Source of the DNA: Gammaproteobacteria bacterium
GTDB lineage: Bacteria > Pseudomonadota > Gammaproteobacteria > Pseudomonadales > Halieaceae
DNA: 64,000 bases
Direction: 5' to 3'
Assembly: GCA_030433415.1 (NCBI GenBank)
Contig: JAUIMF010000002.1
Span: 1-64,000, forward strand
The position numbers and the translations under genes were made by a program. Positions 1 to 6,802 of this stretch are shown piece after piece (position 1 is the first letter of the stretch; the number at the start of each line of letters is the position of its first letter). The notes under the pieces were generated by a model. The model was not told the DNA's origin. It searched no databases and saw only the letters and a program-made list of their open reading frames with translations.

Positions 1-312
1 GTTCCCGGTGGTCTCACCATGCGCGAAGCCATACCGATCGTGCGCGCCCTGTGTGCCGAGAATGAGATCGTGGGCTTTGAAGTTGTCCAGCTCGATCCCC
101 TTCTGGATACCACCTATCGTTCTGCCCTGAATGCGAACTACATCATGCACGCCTGTCTCACGGGTGTTGCCATGCGCCGTGAAGGCATCACCGATGGGGG
201 GTACTTCTCGGAGTTGAGTACGGACGACCAGCGACCATCCTCGGGGGCGAGTGCGCCGCGCTCTGAGGATGCCGAAACGATAGACCCGGACTACGCCCGT
301 CCCGGGTCCTGA
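1..312 (+). CDS. Ureohydrolase (agmatinase/arginase family), C-terminal end
   Basis: The window opens inside this gene, and only the last 103 residues are visible. They begin VPGGLTMREAIPIVRAL and continue with VGFEVVQLDPLLDTT. This is the conserved end of ureohydrolases, where a PGGLT-type loop precedes the last helix and a G(F/L)D/E-V-V-E-L-x-P strand. Family members hydrolyse a guanidino group with a two-manganese centre and release urea. The metal ligands lie upstream of the window, so the substrate (agmatine, arginine, guanidinobutyrate or other) cannot be told. The last 35 residues are polar, acidic and probably disordered. The next gene starts 2 nt after the stop, so the two are probably co-transcribed. 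The closeness to the urea transporter fits a shared urea or nitrogen theme, which is inference. Confidence 0.75.
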   Translation, partial: VPGGLTMREAIPIVRALCAENEIVGFEVVQLDPLLDTTYRSALNANYIMHACLTGVAMRREGITDGGYFSELSTDDQRPSSGASAPRSEDAETIDPDYARPGS

Positions 313-314
313 CC

Positions 315-1115
315 ATGCGGGGAATCTGGCGTGACCCCGTGACGGTGTTTTTCGTTGCGGGGGCACTGTTTTTTCTTTGCTATACGTTACTGGCAAAAGA
401 CTCGGCGAATGAAATTCGCCTCGACGATGCCACGTTGGCGCTGCTCATCAACGACTACGAAGTCGTTACGGGGCACGCTGTGGACGAGGCGATGCGCCAG
501 ACCCTGATCGATGACTACTATCGCCGCGAACTGCTTTTTCGCGAGGCCGTGCGTGCCGGACTACACCTGCAGGACGGCGAGTTGCGTGAATCCCTGATCC
601 GCCTCATGCAACAGCAGGTGAGCGGTGTGCTGCCCGAGCCCGACGACACCGATCTCGTGAGCTACTACACCGGGCACATGGAACGTTACTACGCCGAAGC
701 AACGATCAGTTTTGAGCAGGTGTTTTTTGCGCAGGCGCCCGAGGATGGCGCGGCGGTGCGGTCCCGCCTTGAAGCGGGAGAGACCGTCACCGGGGATGTT
801 CCCCCCTGGGGTGCGGTATATCCCCAGTATGGCGAGAGCATGGTGCAGGGCCTCTTCGGTAAGGCGATGCTGGCGCGGTTACGGACTCAGGAGTTGGATC
901 GCTGGAGCGGTCCCTGGGAGTCCGCCAAAGGCTGGCACTTCGTGCGCGTCACACAGCGTGAGCCGGCGCGGCCGCTGCCGTTTGCCGCAGTGCGGGAGCA
1001 GGTGCGGCATGACCTGCAGGTACAGGCTCTGGATGAGCGTGTTGATGCGTTCGTGCAGGCGCGTGCGTCAGCATACCCCCTGGCATTGGATACGGCGGAG
1101 GATGCGCCCAAATAG
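315..1115 (+). CDS. Membrane-anchored PpiC-like peptidyl-prolyl isomerase homologue
   Basis: The protein has 266 residues. A short basic start (MRGIWRDP) leads into one membrane segment (about residues 9-27), followed by a helical SurA-like region (about 35-115) and a parvulin-like region (about 135-215) that ends in GWHFVRV. The N-terminal pattern RDP...FFVAGALFFL...YYRRELLFREAV is typical of a periplasmic PpiC-like family that is often found beside HupE/UreJ genes. None is visible here. The rotamase region is poorly conserved: the usual GGDLGW stretch is missing (it reads VPPWGAVYPQYG). The protein may therefore be a chaperone rather than an active isomerase. It starts 2 nt after the ureohydrolase stop. 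The urt promoter begins right after its own stop, so it is probably the last gene of the upstream unit. Confidence 0.7.
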   Translation: MRGIWRDPVTVFFVAGALFFLCYTLLAKDSANEIRLDDATLALLINDYEVVTGHAVDEAMRQTLIDDYYRRELLFREAVRAGLHLQDGELRESLIRLMQQQVSGVLPEPDDTDLVSYYTGHMERYYAEATISFEQVFFAQAPEDGAAVRSRLEAGETVTGDVPPWGAVYPQYGESMVQGLFGKAMLARLRTQELDRWSGPWESAKGWHFVRVTQREPARPLPFAAVREQVRHDLQVQALDERVDAFVQARASAYPLALDTAEDAPK

Positions 1116-1118
1116 TGC

Positions 1119-1150
1119 GACCCATCACGGTGCACGACCCGATTTGGTGC
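1119..1150 (+). promoter_or_regulatory. Two NtrC-like binding sites upstream of urtA
   Basis: Two 15-bp segments, GACCCATCACGGTGC (1119-1133) and GACCCGATTTGGTGC (1136-1150), each match the NtrC consensus GCACCANNNTGGTGC at 9 of 12 fixed positions. They start 17 bp apart and end about 40 bp upstream of a sigma-54 promoter, where an enhancer pair is expected. The left half-sites are weak. The assignment rests on the context of a urea transporter. Confidence 0.5.
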
Positions 1151-1188
1151 AGAAAATAACAGGGAAGGCCTGCGAAGCGGGATTTTTC

Positions 1189-1204
1189 TGGCCCGTCTTT
1201 TGCT
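1189..1204 (+). promoter_or_regulatory. Sigma-54 promoter of urtABCDE
   Basis: TGGCCCGTCTTTTGCT matches the -24/-12 consensus TGGCACGNNNNTTGCW with a single mismatch (C for A), with the correct spacing between the GG and GC elements. The -12 element ends 61 nt before the urtA start codon. With the NtrC-like sites just upstream, it predicts induction of urea uptake under nitrogen limitation. Confidence 0.7.
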
Positions 1205-1207
1205 CTT

Positions 1208-1249
1208 GTTAGGCAACCTTTGTTAGGCAACCTTTGTCAGGCAACGTTT
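1208..1249 (+). repeat. Three tandem 14-bp repeats in the urtA leader
   Basis: The unit GTTAGGCAACCTTT occurs twice exactly (1208-1221, 1222-1235) and a third time with two changes (GTCAGGCAACGTTT, 1236-1249). The array fills the space between the sigma-54 promoter and the urtA ribosome-binding site, so it would be mostly or entirely in the 5' untranslated leader. Confidence 0.9.
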
Positions 1250-1265
1250 AAATAAGGAAGTCCGC

Positions 1266-2576
1266 ATGCGCTCCCGATCAACCCTCCGCATCCTGGTAAG
1301 CCGTATCGCTGCCCTGGCCATTACCGCTCTGGCATTCCTCACCAGTTCGACCATGGCCCAGACGGGAGAACCCATCCGCGTGGGCGTTCTGCATTCGGTG
1401 TCGGGCACCATGGCCATCAGCGAAACGACGCTCAAGGACACCGTGTTGATGCTCGTCGAGCAGCAGAACGCCCGGGGCGGTCTGCTGGGCAGGCCCCTTG
1501 AGGCGGTGGTCGTCGATCCGGCATCGGACTGGCCACTGTTTGCCGAGAAGGCCCGGGAACTGCTGGTGCGCGATCAGGTGGACGTTGTGTTCGGCTGCTG
1601 GACCTCGGTATCGCGCAAATCCGTATTGCCGGTATTTGAGGAACTCGACGGTCTGCTGTTCTACCCCGTGCAGTACGAAGGCGAAGAGTCATCAAAAAAT
1701 GTGTTCTACACCGGTGCCGCACCAAACCAGCAGGCGATCCCCGCTGTGGATTACCTGATGGCGCAGGGGATCGAGCGCTGGGTGCTCGCGGGAACGGACT
1801 ACGTTTACCCCCGCACCACCAACAAGATTCTGCAGGCCTACCTCGCCAGCAAAGGCGTGGCCGAAGACGATATCTTCGTCAGTTACACCCCCTTCGGGCA
1901 TTCCGACTGGCAGTCCATCGTGGCCGAGATCAAACGCTTCGGGGGCACGGGCCGGGCCACGGCGGTCGTGTCCACGGTGAATGGGGATGCCAACGTGCCG
2001 TTCTACAAGGAACTGGCGAACCAGGGTGTGAATGCGAGCGATATTCCCGTTGTCGCTTTTTCTGTGGGTGAAGAGGAGTTGTCAGGTATCGACACGGCAC
2101 CCCTGGTCGGACACCTCGCTGCGTGGAACTATTTCATGAGCGTCGAAAGCGACGCGAACTATGATTTTATCGACGCCTGGCTGGCCTACATCGGGGATGA
2201 AGACCGCGTGACCAACGATCCCATGGAGGCGCATTACATCGGTTTCAATATGTGGGCCAAAGCGGTGGAAAAGGCCGGTACCACGGCGGCCCCCGCCGTG
2301 CAGGACGCGATCATTGGTGTCTCCGTCCCCAATCTGTCCGGCGGTATGGCGACAATGTTACCGAACCACCATATCAGCAAGCCGGTACTGATCGGCGAGA
2401 TTCTGGATGACGGCCAGTTCCAGGTTGTGTTCGAAACCCCGGAACCCATCGAGGGTGACGCCTGGTCCGACTATCTGCCCGGATCCCGGGATCTGCAGGC
2501 GGACTGGACCGCGCCGCGTCACTGCGGCAACTATCACACCGTCGAGCAGCGCTGCCTCGCGGGCGACACCGACTAG
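1266..2576 (+). CDS. urtA: Urea ABC transporter, substrate-binding protein UrtA
   Basis: This is the periplasmic receptor of the high-affinity urea transporter. The protein has 436 residues, beginning with a Sec signal peptide (basic start, hydrophobic stretch about residues 11-29, likely cleavage after TMA). The mature part begins EPIRVGVLHSVSGTMAISE and carries the strongly conserved UrtA stretches FGCWTSVSRKSVLPVFEEL and LFYPVQYEGEESS. These separate it from general branched-chain amino acid receptors. AAGGAAG upstream of the ATG is a good ribosome-binding site. It is the first gene of urtABCDE, and urtB starts 6 nt after its stop. A sigma-54 promoter and NtrC-like sites lie upstream, so nitrogen control is expected. 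Confidence 0.93.
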   Translation: MRSRSTLRILVSRIAALAITALAFLTSSTMAQTGEPIRVGVLHSVSGTMAISETTLKDTVLMLVEQQNARGGLLGRPLEAVVVDPASDWPLFAEKARELLVRDQVDVVFGCWTSVSRKSVLPVFEELDGLLFYPVQYEGEESSKNVFYTGAAPNQQAIPAVDYLMAQGIERWVLAGTDYVYPRTTNKILQAYLASKGVAEDDIFVSYTPFGHSDWQSIVAEIKRFGGTGRATAVVSTVNGDANVPFYKELANQGVNASDIPVVAFSVGEEELSGIDTAPLVGHLAAWNYFMSVESDANYDFIDAWLAYIGDEDRVTNDPMEAHYIGFNMWAKAVEKAGTTAAPAVQDAIIGVSVPNLSGGMATMLPNHHISKPVLIGEILDDGQFQVVFETPEPIEGDAWSDYLPGSRDLQADWTAPRHCGNYHTVEQRCLAGDTD

Positions 2577-2582
2577 GCTGAT

Positions 2583-4181
2583 ATGCCCCTGCGATCCTTC
2601 GCGTTCTGGCTGGGCCTGCTGCTCTGTGCCCTGGCGCTCCCAACTGCAGCGTCCCTGCGCGATGACATCAATCGTTTGGGTGATGTGAGCAACGATACTC
2701 GCGGTGAGGTGCTGCAGGACATTCTTGCCTCGGATCATCCGGGCGTCGAGGCGCTGTTTGATGCCTACGGCCGGGGTGCGCTCTACCTCGACCGACGCAA
2801 CGGCACTGTGGTGCAGGGTGAGCGCAAGGGCGCTCGCTACGAGCTGCGCGACCCGCTGACCGGAGACGAGCTCGGTGTGGCGGGACGTCGCGATGTGCGT
2901 CGCCTGCGGGTCGACAACAACCTGCGCGAAGAACTCGACACCCTGCTTGCGCTGCGGCAGCTCGGCACCGGTGATCCGGATGCGCGCGTGGCGGCGATAC
3001 GCGCCGTCGTCGCAGCGCCCACCAGCGGCTCCGCCGCAGCCCTGCAGGCACGGATTGCGCAGGAAGCCGATCTCACGGTGCGCGAAGAACTCGAGGTCGC
3101 GATCGGTGTGCTGGCACTCGCAGGAGAGGATATCGACGTTATACGTCGCTCCCTGCCACTGCTTGCAGGTCGCACGGATATCATCACGCGCGGGGCGCTG
3201 GCAACGCTTTCGCAGCGCGCTGATGTGCCGAAGGAACTGAAGCGTCAGGCGCAGAAGCTCATGACCCGGGCCGAAGAAAAACTGCGCTGGCTCGCGCGCA
3301 TCGAGGCGCTATTCTTCGGTCTCAGCCTCGGATCCGTACTGCTTCTTTCGGCAATCGGTCTCGCCATCACCTTTGGTGTGATGGGGGTGATCAACATGGC
3401 GCACGGAGAGCTGATCATGCTCGGTGCCTACACCACCTGGGTGTTACAGCAGGTGCTGCCGGGCAGTCCGGGGCTGGCCCTGGTGTTGGCGATACCCGCG
3501 GCGTTCCTCGTGTCGGGGCTGGTGGGGCTGGTCATCGAGCGCAGCGTGATCCGGTTTCTTTACGGACGCCCCCTCGAGACATTGCTTGCGACCTTTGGCG
3601 TCAGCCTGGTGCTGCAACAGGCGGTGCGCAGTATTTTTTCGCCGCTGAACCGTTCCGTTGTCACGCCGTCCTGGCTCAGCGGATCCTGGGAGTTGCTCCC
3701 CGGGCTTGCGCTGACCTACAACCGTCTGGCGATCCTGGTGTTTTCACTGGCCGTATTCGCGGCATTGCTGGCGCTGATGCGTTACACCCGGCTTGGGCTG
3801 CAGGTGCGCGCCGTGTCCCAGAACCGCGCGATGGCCCGGGCGCTTGGCGTTCGCAGCCACCGGGTTGACGCCCTGACCTTTGCCCTCGGTTCCGGTGTGG
3901 CGGGGGTGGCGGGGGTGGCACTTTCGCAGCTCACTAACGTAGGCCCCAACCTCGGACAGTCCTACATCATCGATTCGTTTCTGGTGGTGGTCTTTGGCGG
4001 GGTGGGAAACTTGTGGGGGACGCTGGTGGCCGCCTTTTCCCTCGGCGTGTTCAGCAAGCTGCTTGAACCGGCCACCGGCGCCGTACTCGCCAAAATTCTC
4101 GTCCTGCTCGGGCTGATCCTGTTTCTGCAGAGCCGTCCCCAGGGCCTGTTCCCCCGGCGGGGACGGGATGGGGGTACGTGA
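2583..4181 (+). CDS. urtB: Urea ABC transporter, permease UrtB
   Basis: The protein has 532 residues, the long form of UrtB seen in proteobacteria. It has a signal-like hydrophobic start (about residues 5-23), then a long periplasmic helical extension (about 24-235), then a LivH-type permease domain (about 240-525) with multiple membrane segments and the family motif GVMGVINMAHGELIMLGAY. Together with UrtC it forms the inner-membrane channel for urea. The extension has several helical pairs that resemble HEAT-like repeats, which is my reading of the pattern. The stop codon overlaps the start of urtC by 1 nt (TGATG), which suggests coupled translation. Confidence 0.92.
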   Translation: MPLRSFAFWLGLLLCALALPTAASLRDDINRLGDVSNDTRGEVLQDILASDHPGVEALFDAYGRGALYLDRRNGTVVQGERKGARYELRDPLTGDELGVAGRRDVRRLRVDNNLREELDTLLALRQLGTGDPDARVAAIRAVVAAPTSGSAAALQARIAQEADLTVREELEVAIGVLALAGEDIDVIRRSLPLLAGRTDIITRGALATLSQRADVPKELKRQAQKLMTRAEEKLRWLARIEALFFGLSLGSVLLLSAIGLAITFGVMGVINMAHGELIMLGAYTTWVLQQVLPGSPGLALVLAIPAAFLVSGLVGLVIERSVIRFLYGRPLETLLATFGVSLVLQQAVRSIFSPLNRSVVTPSWLSGSWELLPGLALTYNRLAILVFSLAVFAALLALMRYTRLGLQVRAVSQNRAMARALGVRSHRVDALTFALGSGVAGVAGVALSQLTNVGPNLGQSYIIDSFLVVVFGGVGNLWGTLVAAFSLGVFSKLLEPATGAVLAKILVLLGLILFLQSRPQGLFPRRGRDGGT

Positions 4182-5251
4182 TGAAGTGGATCGCGATACC
4201 CCCGGACCGCGCCGGTCGCGTCACGGTGCTGGTTCTCGTCGCTGCCGCGGTGCTTGTACCTCTGGCAAGCTTTCTGCCCGCAGACTCTGCGCTGGGGTTG
4301 TCGAGCTACACGGTCTCGTTGCTGGGCAAGTACCTGTGCTTTGCGATGCTGGCGCTGGCGCTGGACTTGATCTGGGGTTACGCCGGACTGCTCAGCTTGG
4401 GGCACGGGGCGTTCTTTGCTCTGGGAGGCTATGCCATGGGCATGTACCTCATGCGCCAGATCGGCGATCGCGGGGTCTACGGCAACCCGGAGCTCCCCGA
4501 CTTCATGGTATTCCTCGACTGGCAGTCCCTGCCCTGGTATTGGTGGGGCTTTGACAGCGTCTACTTTGCGCTGGCAATGGTGCTGCTGATTCCGGGGATT
4601 CTCGCCCTGGTATTCGGATGGCTGGCGTTTCGCTCCCGCGTCTCGGGGGTGTATTTCTCGATCATGACCCAATCCCTGACCTTTGCCCTGATGCTGGCTT
4701 TCTTCCGCAATGAAATGGGTTTTGGCGGCAATAACGGCCTCACCGACTTCAAGGACATCGTGGGTGTTTCGCTGCAATCCCCGCAGACGCGTGCTGGCCT
4801 GTTTGCCGTTACCGCCCTGTTGCTGGCGCTGATCTATCTGGGTTGTCGGGTACTTCTGGAAACCCGCCTGGGCCGCGTACTCATCGCCCTGCGAGACGAT
4901 GAAGCGCGGGTGCGGTTTCTTGGTTACTCGGTCGCGAGTTTCAAGCTGGTCGTATTCGTGCTGTCCGCGATGATCGCCGGCGTGGCGGGGGCGCTCTATG
5001 TACCGCAGGTCGGGATTATCAATCCGGGTGAGTTTCAGCCGCTCAATTCCATCGAGATCGCGATCTGGGTGGCCGTCGGTGGGCGAGGGACGCTGCACGG
5101 TGCCATGCTCGGTGCCCTGGTCATCGCCCTCGCAGAAACGATACTGACGGGCTCGCTGCCCGAGCTGTGGCTGTTTGCGCTGGGTGGTGTGTTTCTGGCA
5201 GTCACGCTGTTCCTTCCGCGCGGGTTGATGGGCCTGAGGTCGACGTCGTGA
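4181..5251 (+). CDS. urtC: Urea ABC transporter, permease UrtC
   Basis: The protein has 356 residues and is a LivM-type permease with about nine hydrophobic segments. It has the conserved stretches ALDLIWGYAGLLSLGHGAFF and SVASFKLVVFVLSAMIAGVA, followed by GALYVPQVGIINP. It pairs with UrtB in the membrane. I chose the ATG at 4181, which overlaps the urtB stop by 1 nt. A GTG one codon upstream is also possible. The 3' end overlaps the urtD GTG start by 4 nt. Confidence 0.92.
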   Translation: MKWIAIPPDRAGRVTVLVLVAAAVLVPLASFLPADSALGLSSYTVSLLGKYLCFAMLALALDLIWGYAGLLSLGHGAFFALGGYAMGMYLMRQIGDRGVYGNPELPDFMVFLDWQSLPWYWWGFDSVYFALAMVLLIPGILALVFGWLAFRSRVSGVYFSIMTQSLTFALMLAFFRNEMGFGGNNGLTDFKDIVGVSLQSPQTRAGLFAVTALLLALIYLGCRVLLETRLGRVLIALRDDEARVRFLGYSVASFKLVVFVLSAMIAGVAGALYVPQVGIINPGEFQPLNSIEIAIWVAVGGRGTLHGAMLGALVIALAETILTGSLPELWLFALGGVFLAVTLFLPRGLMGLRSTS

Positions 5252-6015
5252 GCAGCGTGCTCGACACGGATCATGGGGTCATTCTGTACCTCGAAAACCT
5301 GAGCGTCAGCTTCTCGGGTTTCAAGGCGCTGAACGAACTGACGCTGAGCGTGGATGACGGCGAATTGCGCTGTCTCATCGGGCCCAATGGCGCGGGAAAA
5401 ACAACGCTGATGGACGTGATCACCGGGCGGACGCGACCCGATAGTGGTCGCGCCTACCTTGGCCAGCGCATCGATCTGCTGCAGGAGGACGAGGCAACCA
5501 TCGCCCGTCTGGGCATCGGTCGAAAATTCCAGAAACCGAGCGTGTTTCCGTGCCTGAGCGTGCGGGAGAACCTTGGTCTGTCCATTGCGGGCAATCGTTC
5601 GCCGTGGCAGGCGATGCGTTATCGCGCGAGCGCCGCCGAGCGAGAGCGTCTCGACGAGTTGCTGGTCACCAGTGGTCTGGCCGATGAGCGCGACAGAGCG
5701 GCCGCCGATCTGTCCCATGGTCAGAAGCAGTGGCTGGAAATCGGCATGCTGCTGGCGCAGGAGCCCCGATTGCTGTTGATAGACGAGCCGGTCGCAGGAA
5801 TGACACCGCAGGAAGTGGAGCGCACGGCTCAGCTGCTGCGGTCGCTGGTACCCGAGCGCTCCGTGGTTGTGGTGGAACACGATATGGCGTTTGTACGCTC
5901 CATTGCCCGTCGGGTCACGGTGCTCCATGAGGGGGCGGTGCTGATGGAAGGCAGCATGGATGACGTGCAGGCAGATGCCCGGGTCCGCGAGGTTTACCTG
6001 GGGGAATCATGCTGA
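5248..6015 (+). CDS. urtD: Urea ABC transporter, ATP-binding protein UrtD
   Basis: The protein has 255 residues and is a LivG-like ATPase that powers the UrtBC channel. It shows the Walker A motif GPNGAGKTT (about residues 46-54), the signature LSHGQKQWLEIGMLL, Walker B LLLIDEPVAGM and the switch histidine in VVVEHDMAFV. SHGQKQWLEIGM in place of the usual SGGQ is typical of UrtD. I chose the GTG at 5248 because it overlaps the urtC stop in a GTGA arrangement and places the first beta strand near residue 10. Its own stop overlaps the urtE start by 7 nt. Confidence 0.92.
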   Translation: MSSVLDTDHGVILYLENLSVSFSGFKALNELTLSVDDGELRCLIGPNGAGKTTLMDVITGRTRPDSGRAYLGQRIDLLQEDEATIARLGIGRKFQKPSVFPCLSVRENLGLSIAGNRSPWQAMRYRASAAERERLDELLVTSGLADERDRAAADLSHGQKQWLEIGMLLAQEPRLLLIDEPVAGMTPQEVERTAQLLRSLVPERSVVVVEHDMAFVRSIARRVTVLHEGAVLMEGSMDDVQADARVREVYLGESC

Positions 6016-6701
6016 CGGTATCGGGTCTGCAGCAGTATTACGGCGCCAGTCATACCCTGCGCGATCTGTCCCTTGAGGTTACCCAGGGCCGGGTGCTGTG
6101 TCTGCTGGGTCGCAATGGTGTGGGCAAGACCACCTTCCTCAAGGCGCTGATGGGCCTGGTGCCGGCCAGGGCCGGAAGCATTACCCTGGGCGGTGAGGCG
6201 CTGGAAGGGCTGGGCACCGAGGCGCGGGTGCGTCGGGGCTTTGGCTACGTCCCTCAGGGGCGCATGATTTTTCCCGATCTCACGGTGCGCGAAAACCTCA
6301 CGCTGGCCCTGGCCGGACAGGGACGGCGCAAGCCCGCGATCCCCGAGCGAATCTTCGAGTTCTTCCCCGTACTGCACGACATGGCCGAGCGTCGCGGGGG
6401 TGATCTGTCGGGGGGGCAGCAGCAACAACTCGCTATCGGTCGGGCCCTGGTGCTTGAACCCAGAGTGCTGTTTCTGGATGAGCCCTGTGAGGGTATTCAA
6501 CCCAATATTGTGCAGCTCATTGGCAAGGTGCTGCGTGCGCTGCGGGACGAAGGCATGGCGATTCTGCTGGTGGAACAAAAGCTGCCCTTTGCCAGGGCCG
6601 TGGGTGATGCCTTTGCGATCATGGATCGAGGCGAGATCGTTGCCGACGGCGCGATCCCGGATCTCAGTGATGCCCTTGTGAATGAGTATCTGACCGTCTG
6701 A
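6009..6701 (+). CDS. urtE: Urea ABC transporter, ATP-binding protein UrtE
   Basis: The protein has 230 residues and is a LivF-like ATPase, the second nucleotide-binding subunit of the urea transporter. Walker A is GRNGVGKTT, the signature is LSGGQQQQLAIGRALVLEP, Walker B is VLFLDEPCEGIQP, and the switch region is LLVEQKLPFARAVGD. It starts inside the last codons of urtD. It is the last gene of the operon. No urease or urea carboxylase gene follows within the window, so the enzyme that uses the imported urea must be encoded elsewhere. Confidence 0.93.
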   Translation: MLTVSGLQQYYGASHTLRDLSLEVTQGRVLCLLGRNGVGKTTFLKALMGLVPARAGSITLGGEALEGLGTEARVRRGFGYVPQGRMIFPDLTVRENLTLALAGQGRRKPAIPERIFEFFPVLHDMAERRGGDLSGGQQQQLAIGRALVLEPRVLFLDEPCEGIQPNIVQLIGKVLRALRDEGMAILLVEQKLPFARAVGDAFAIMDRGEIVADGAIPDLSDALVNEYLTV

Positions 6702-6802
6702 TGGACTTCAACCCGTGTTTCCAGCGATTCGTCGCAGCGACGCTACCGTCCGTAGTGATGAATAGGGTATAAACGGCGGTTTTTCACCGCGGAGCCATCC
6801 CT

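Noticed and set aside
1129-1150. One single NtrC site made from the outer GCAC and GTGC halves
   Set aside because: The distance between halves is 4 bp too long; two overlapping-style sites fit the consensus better.
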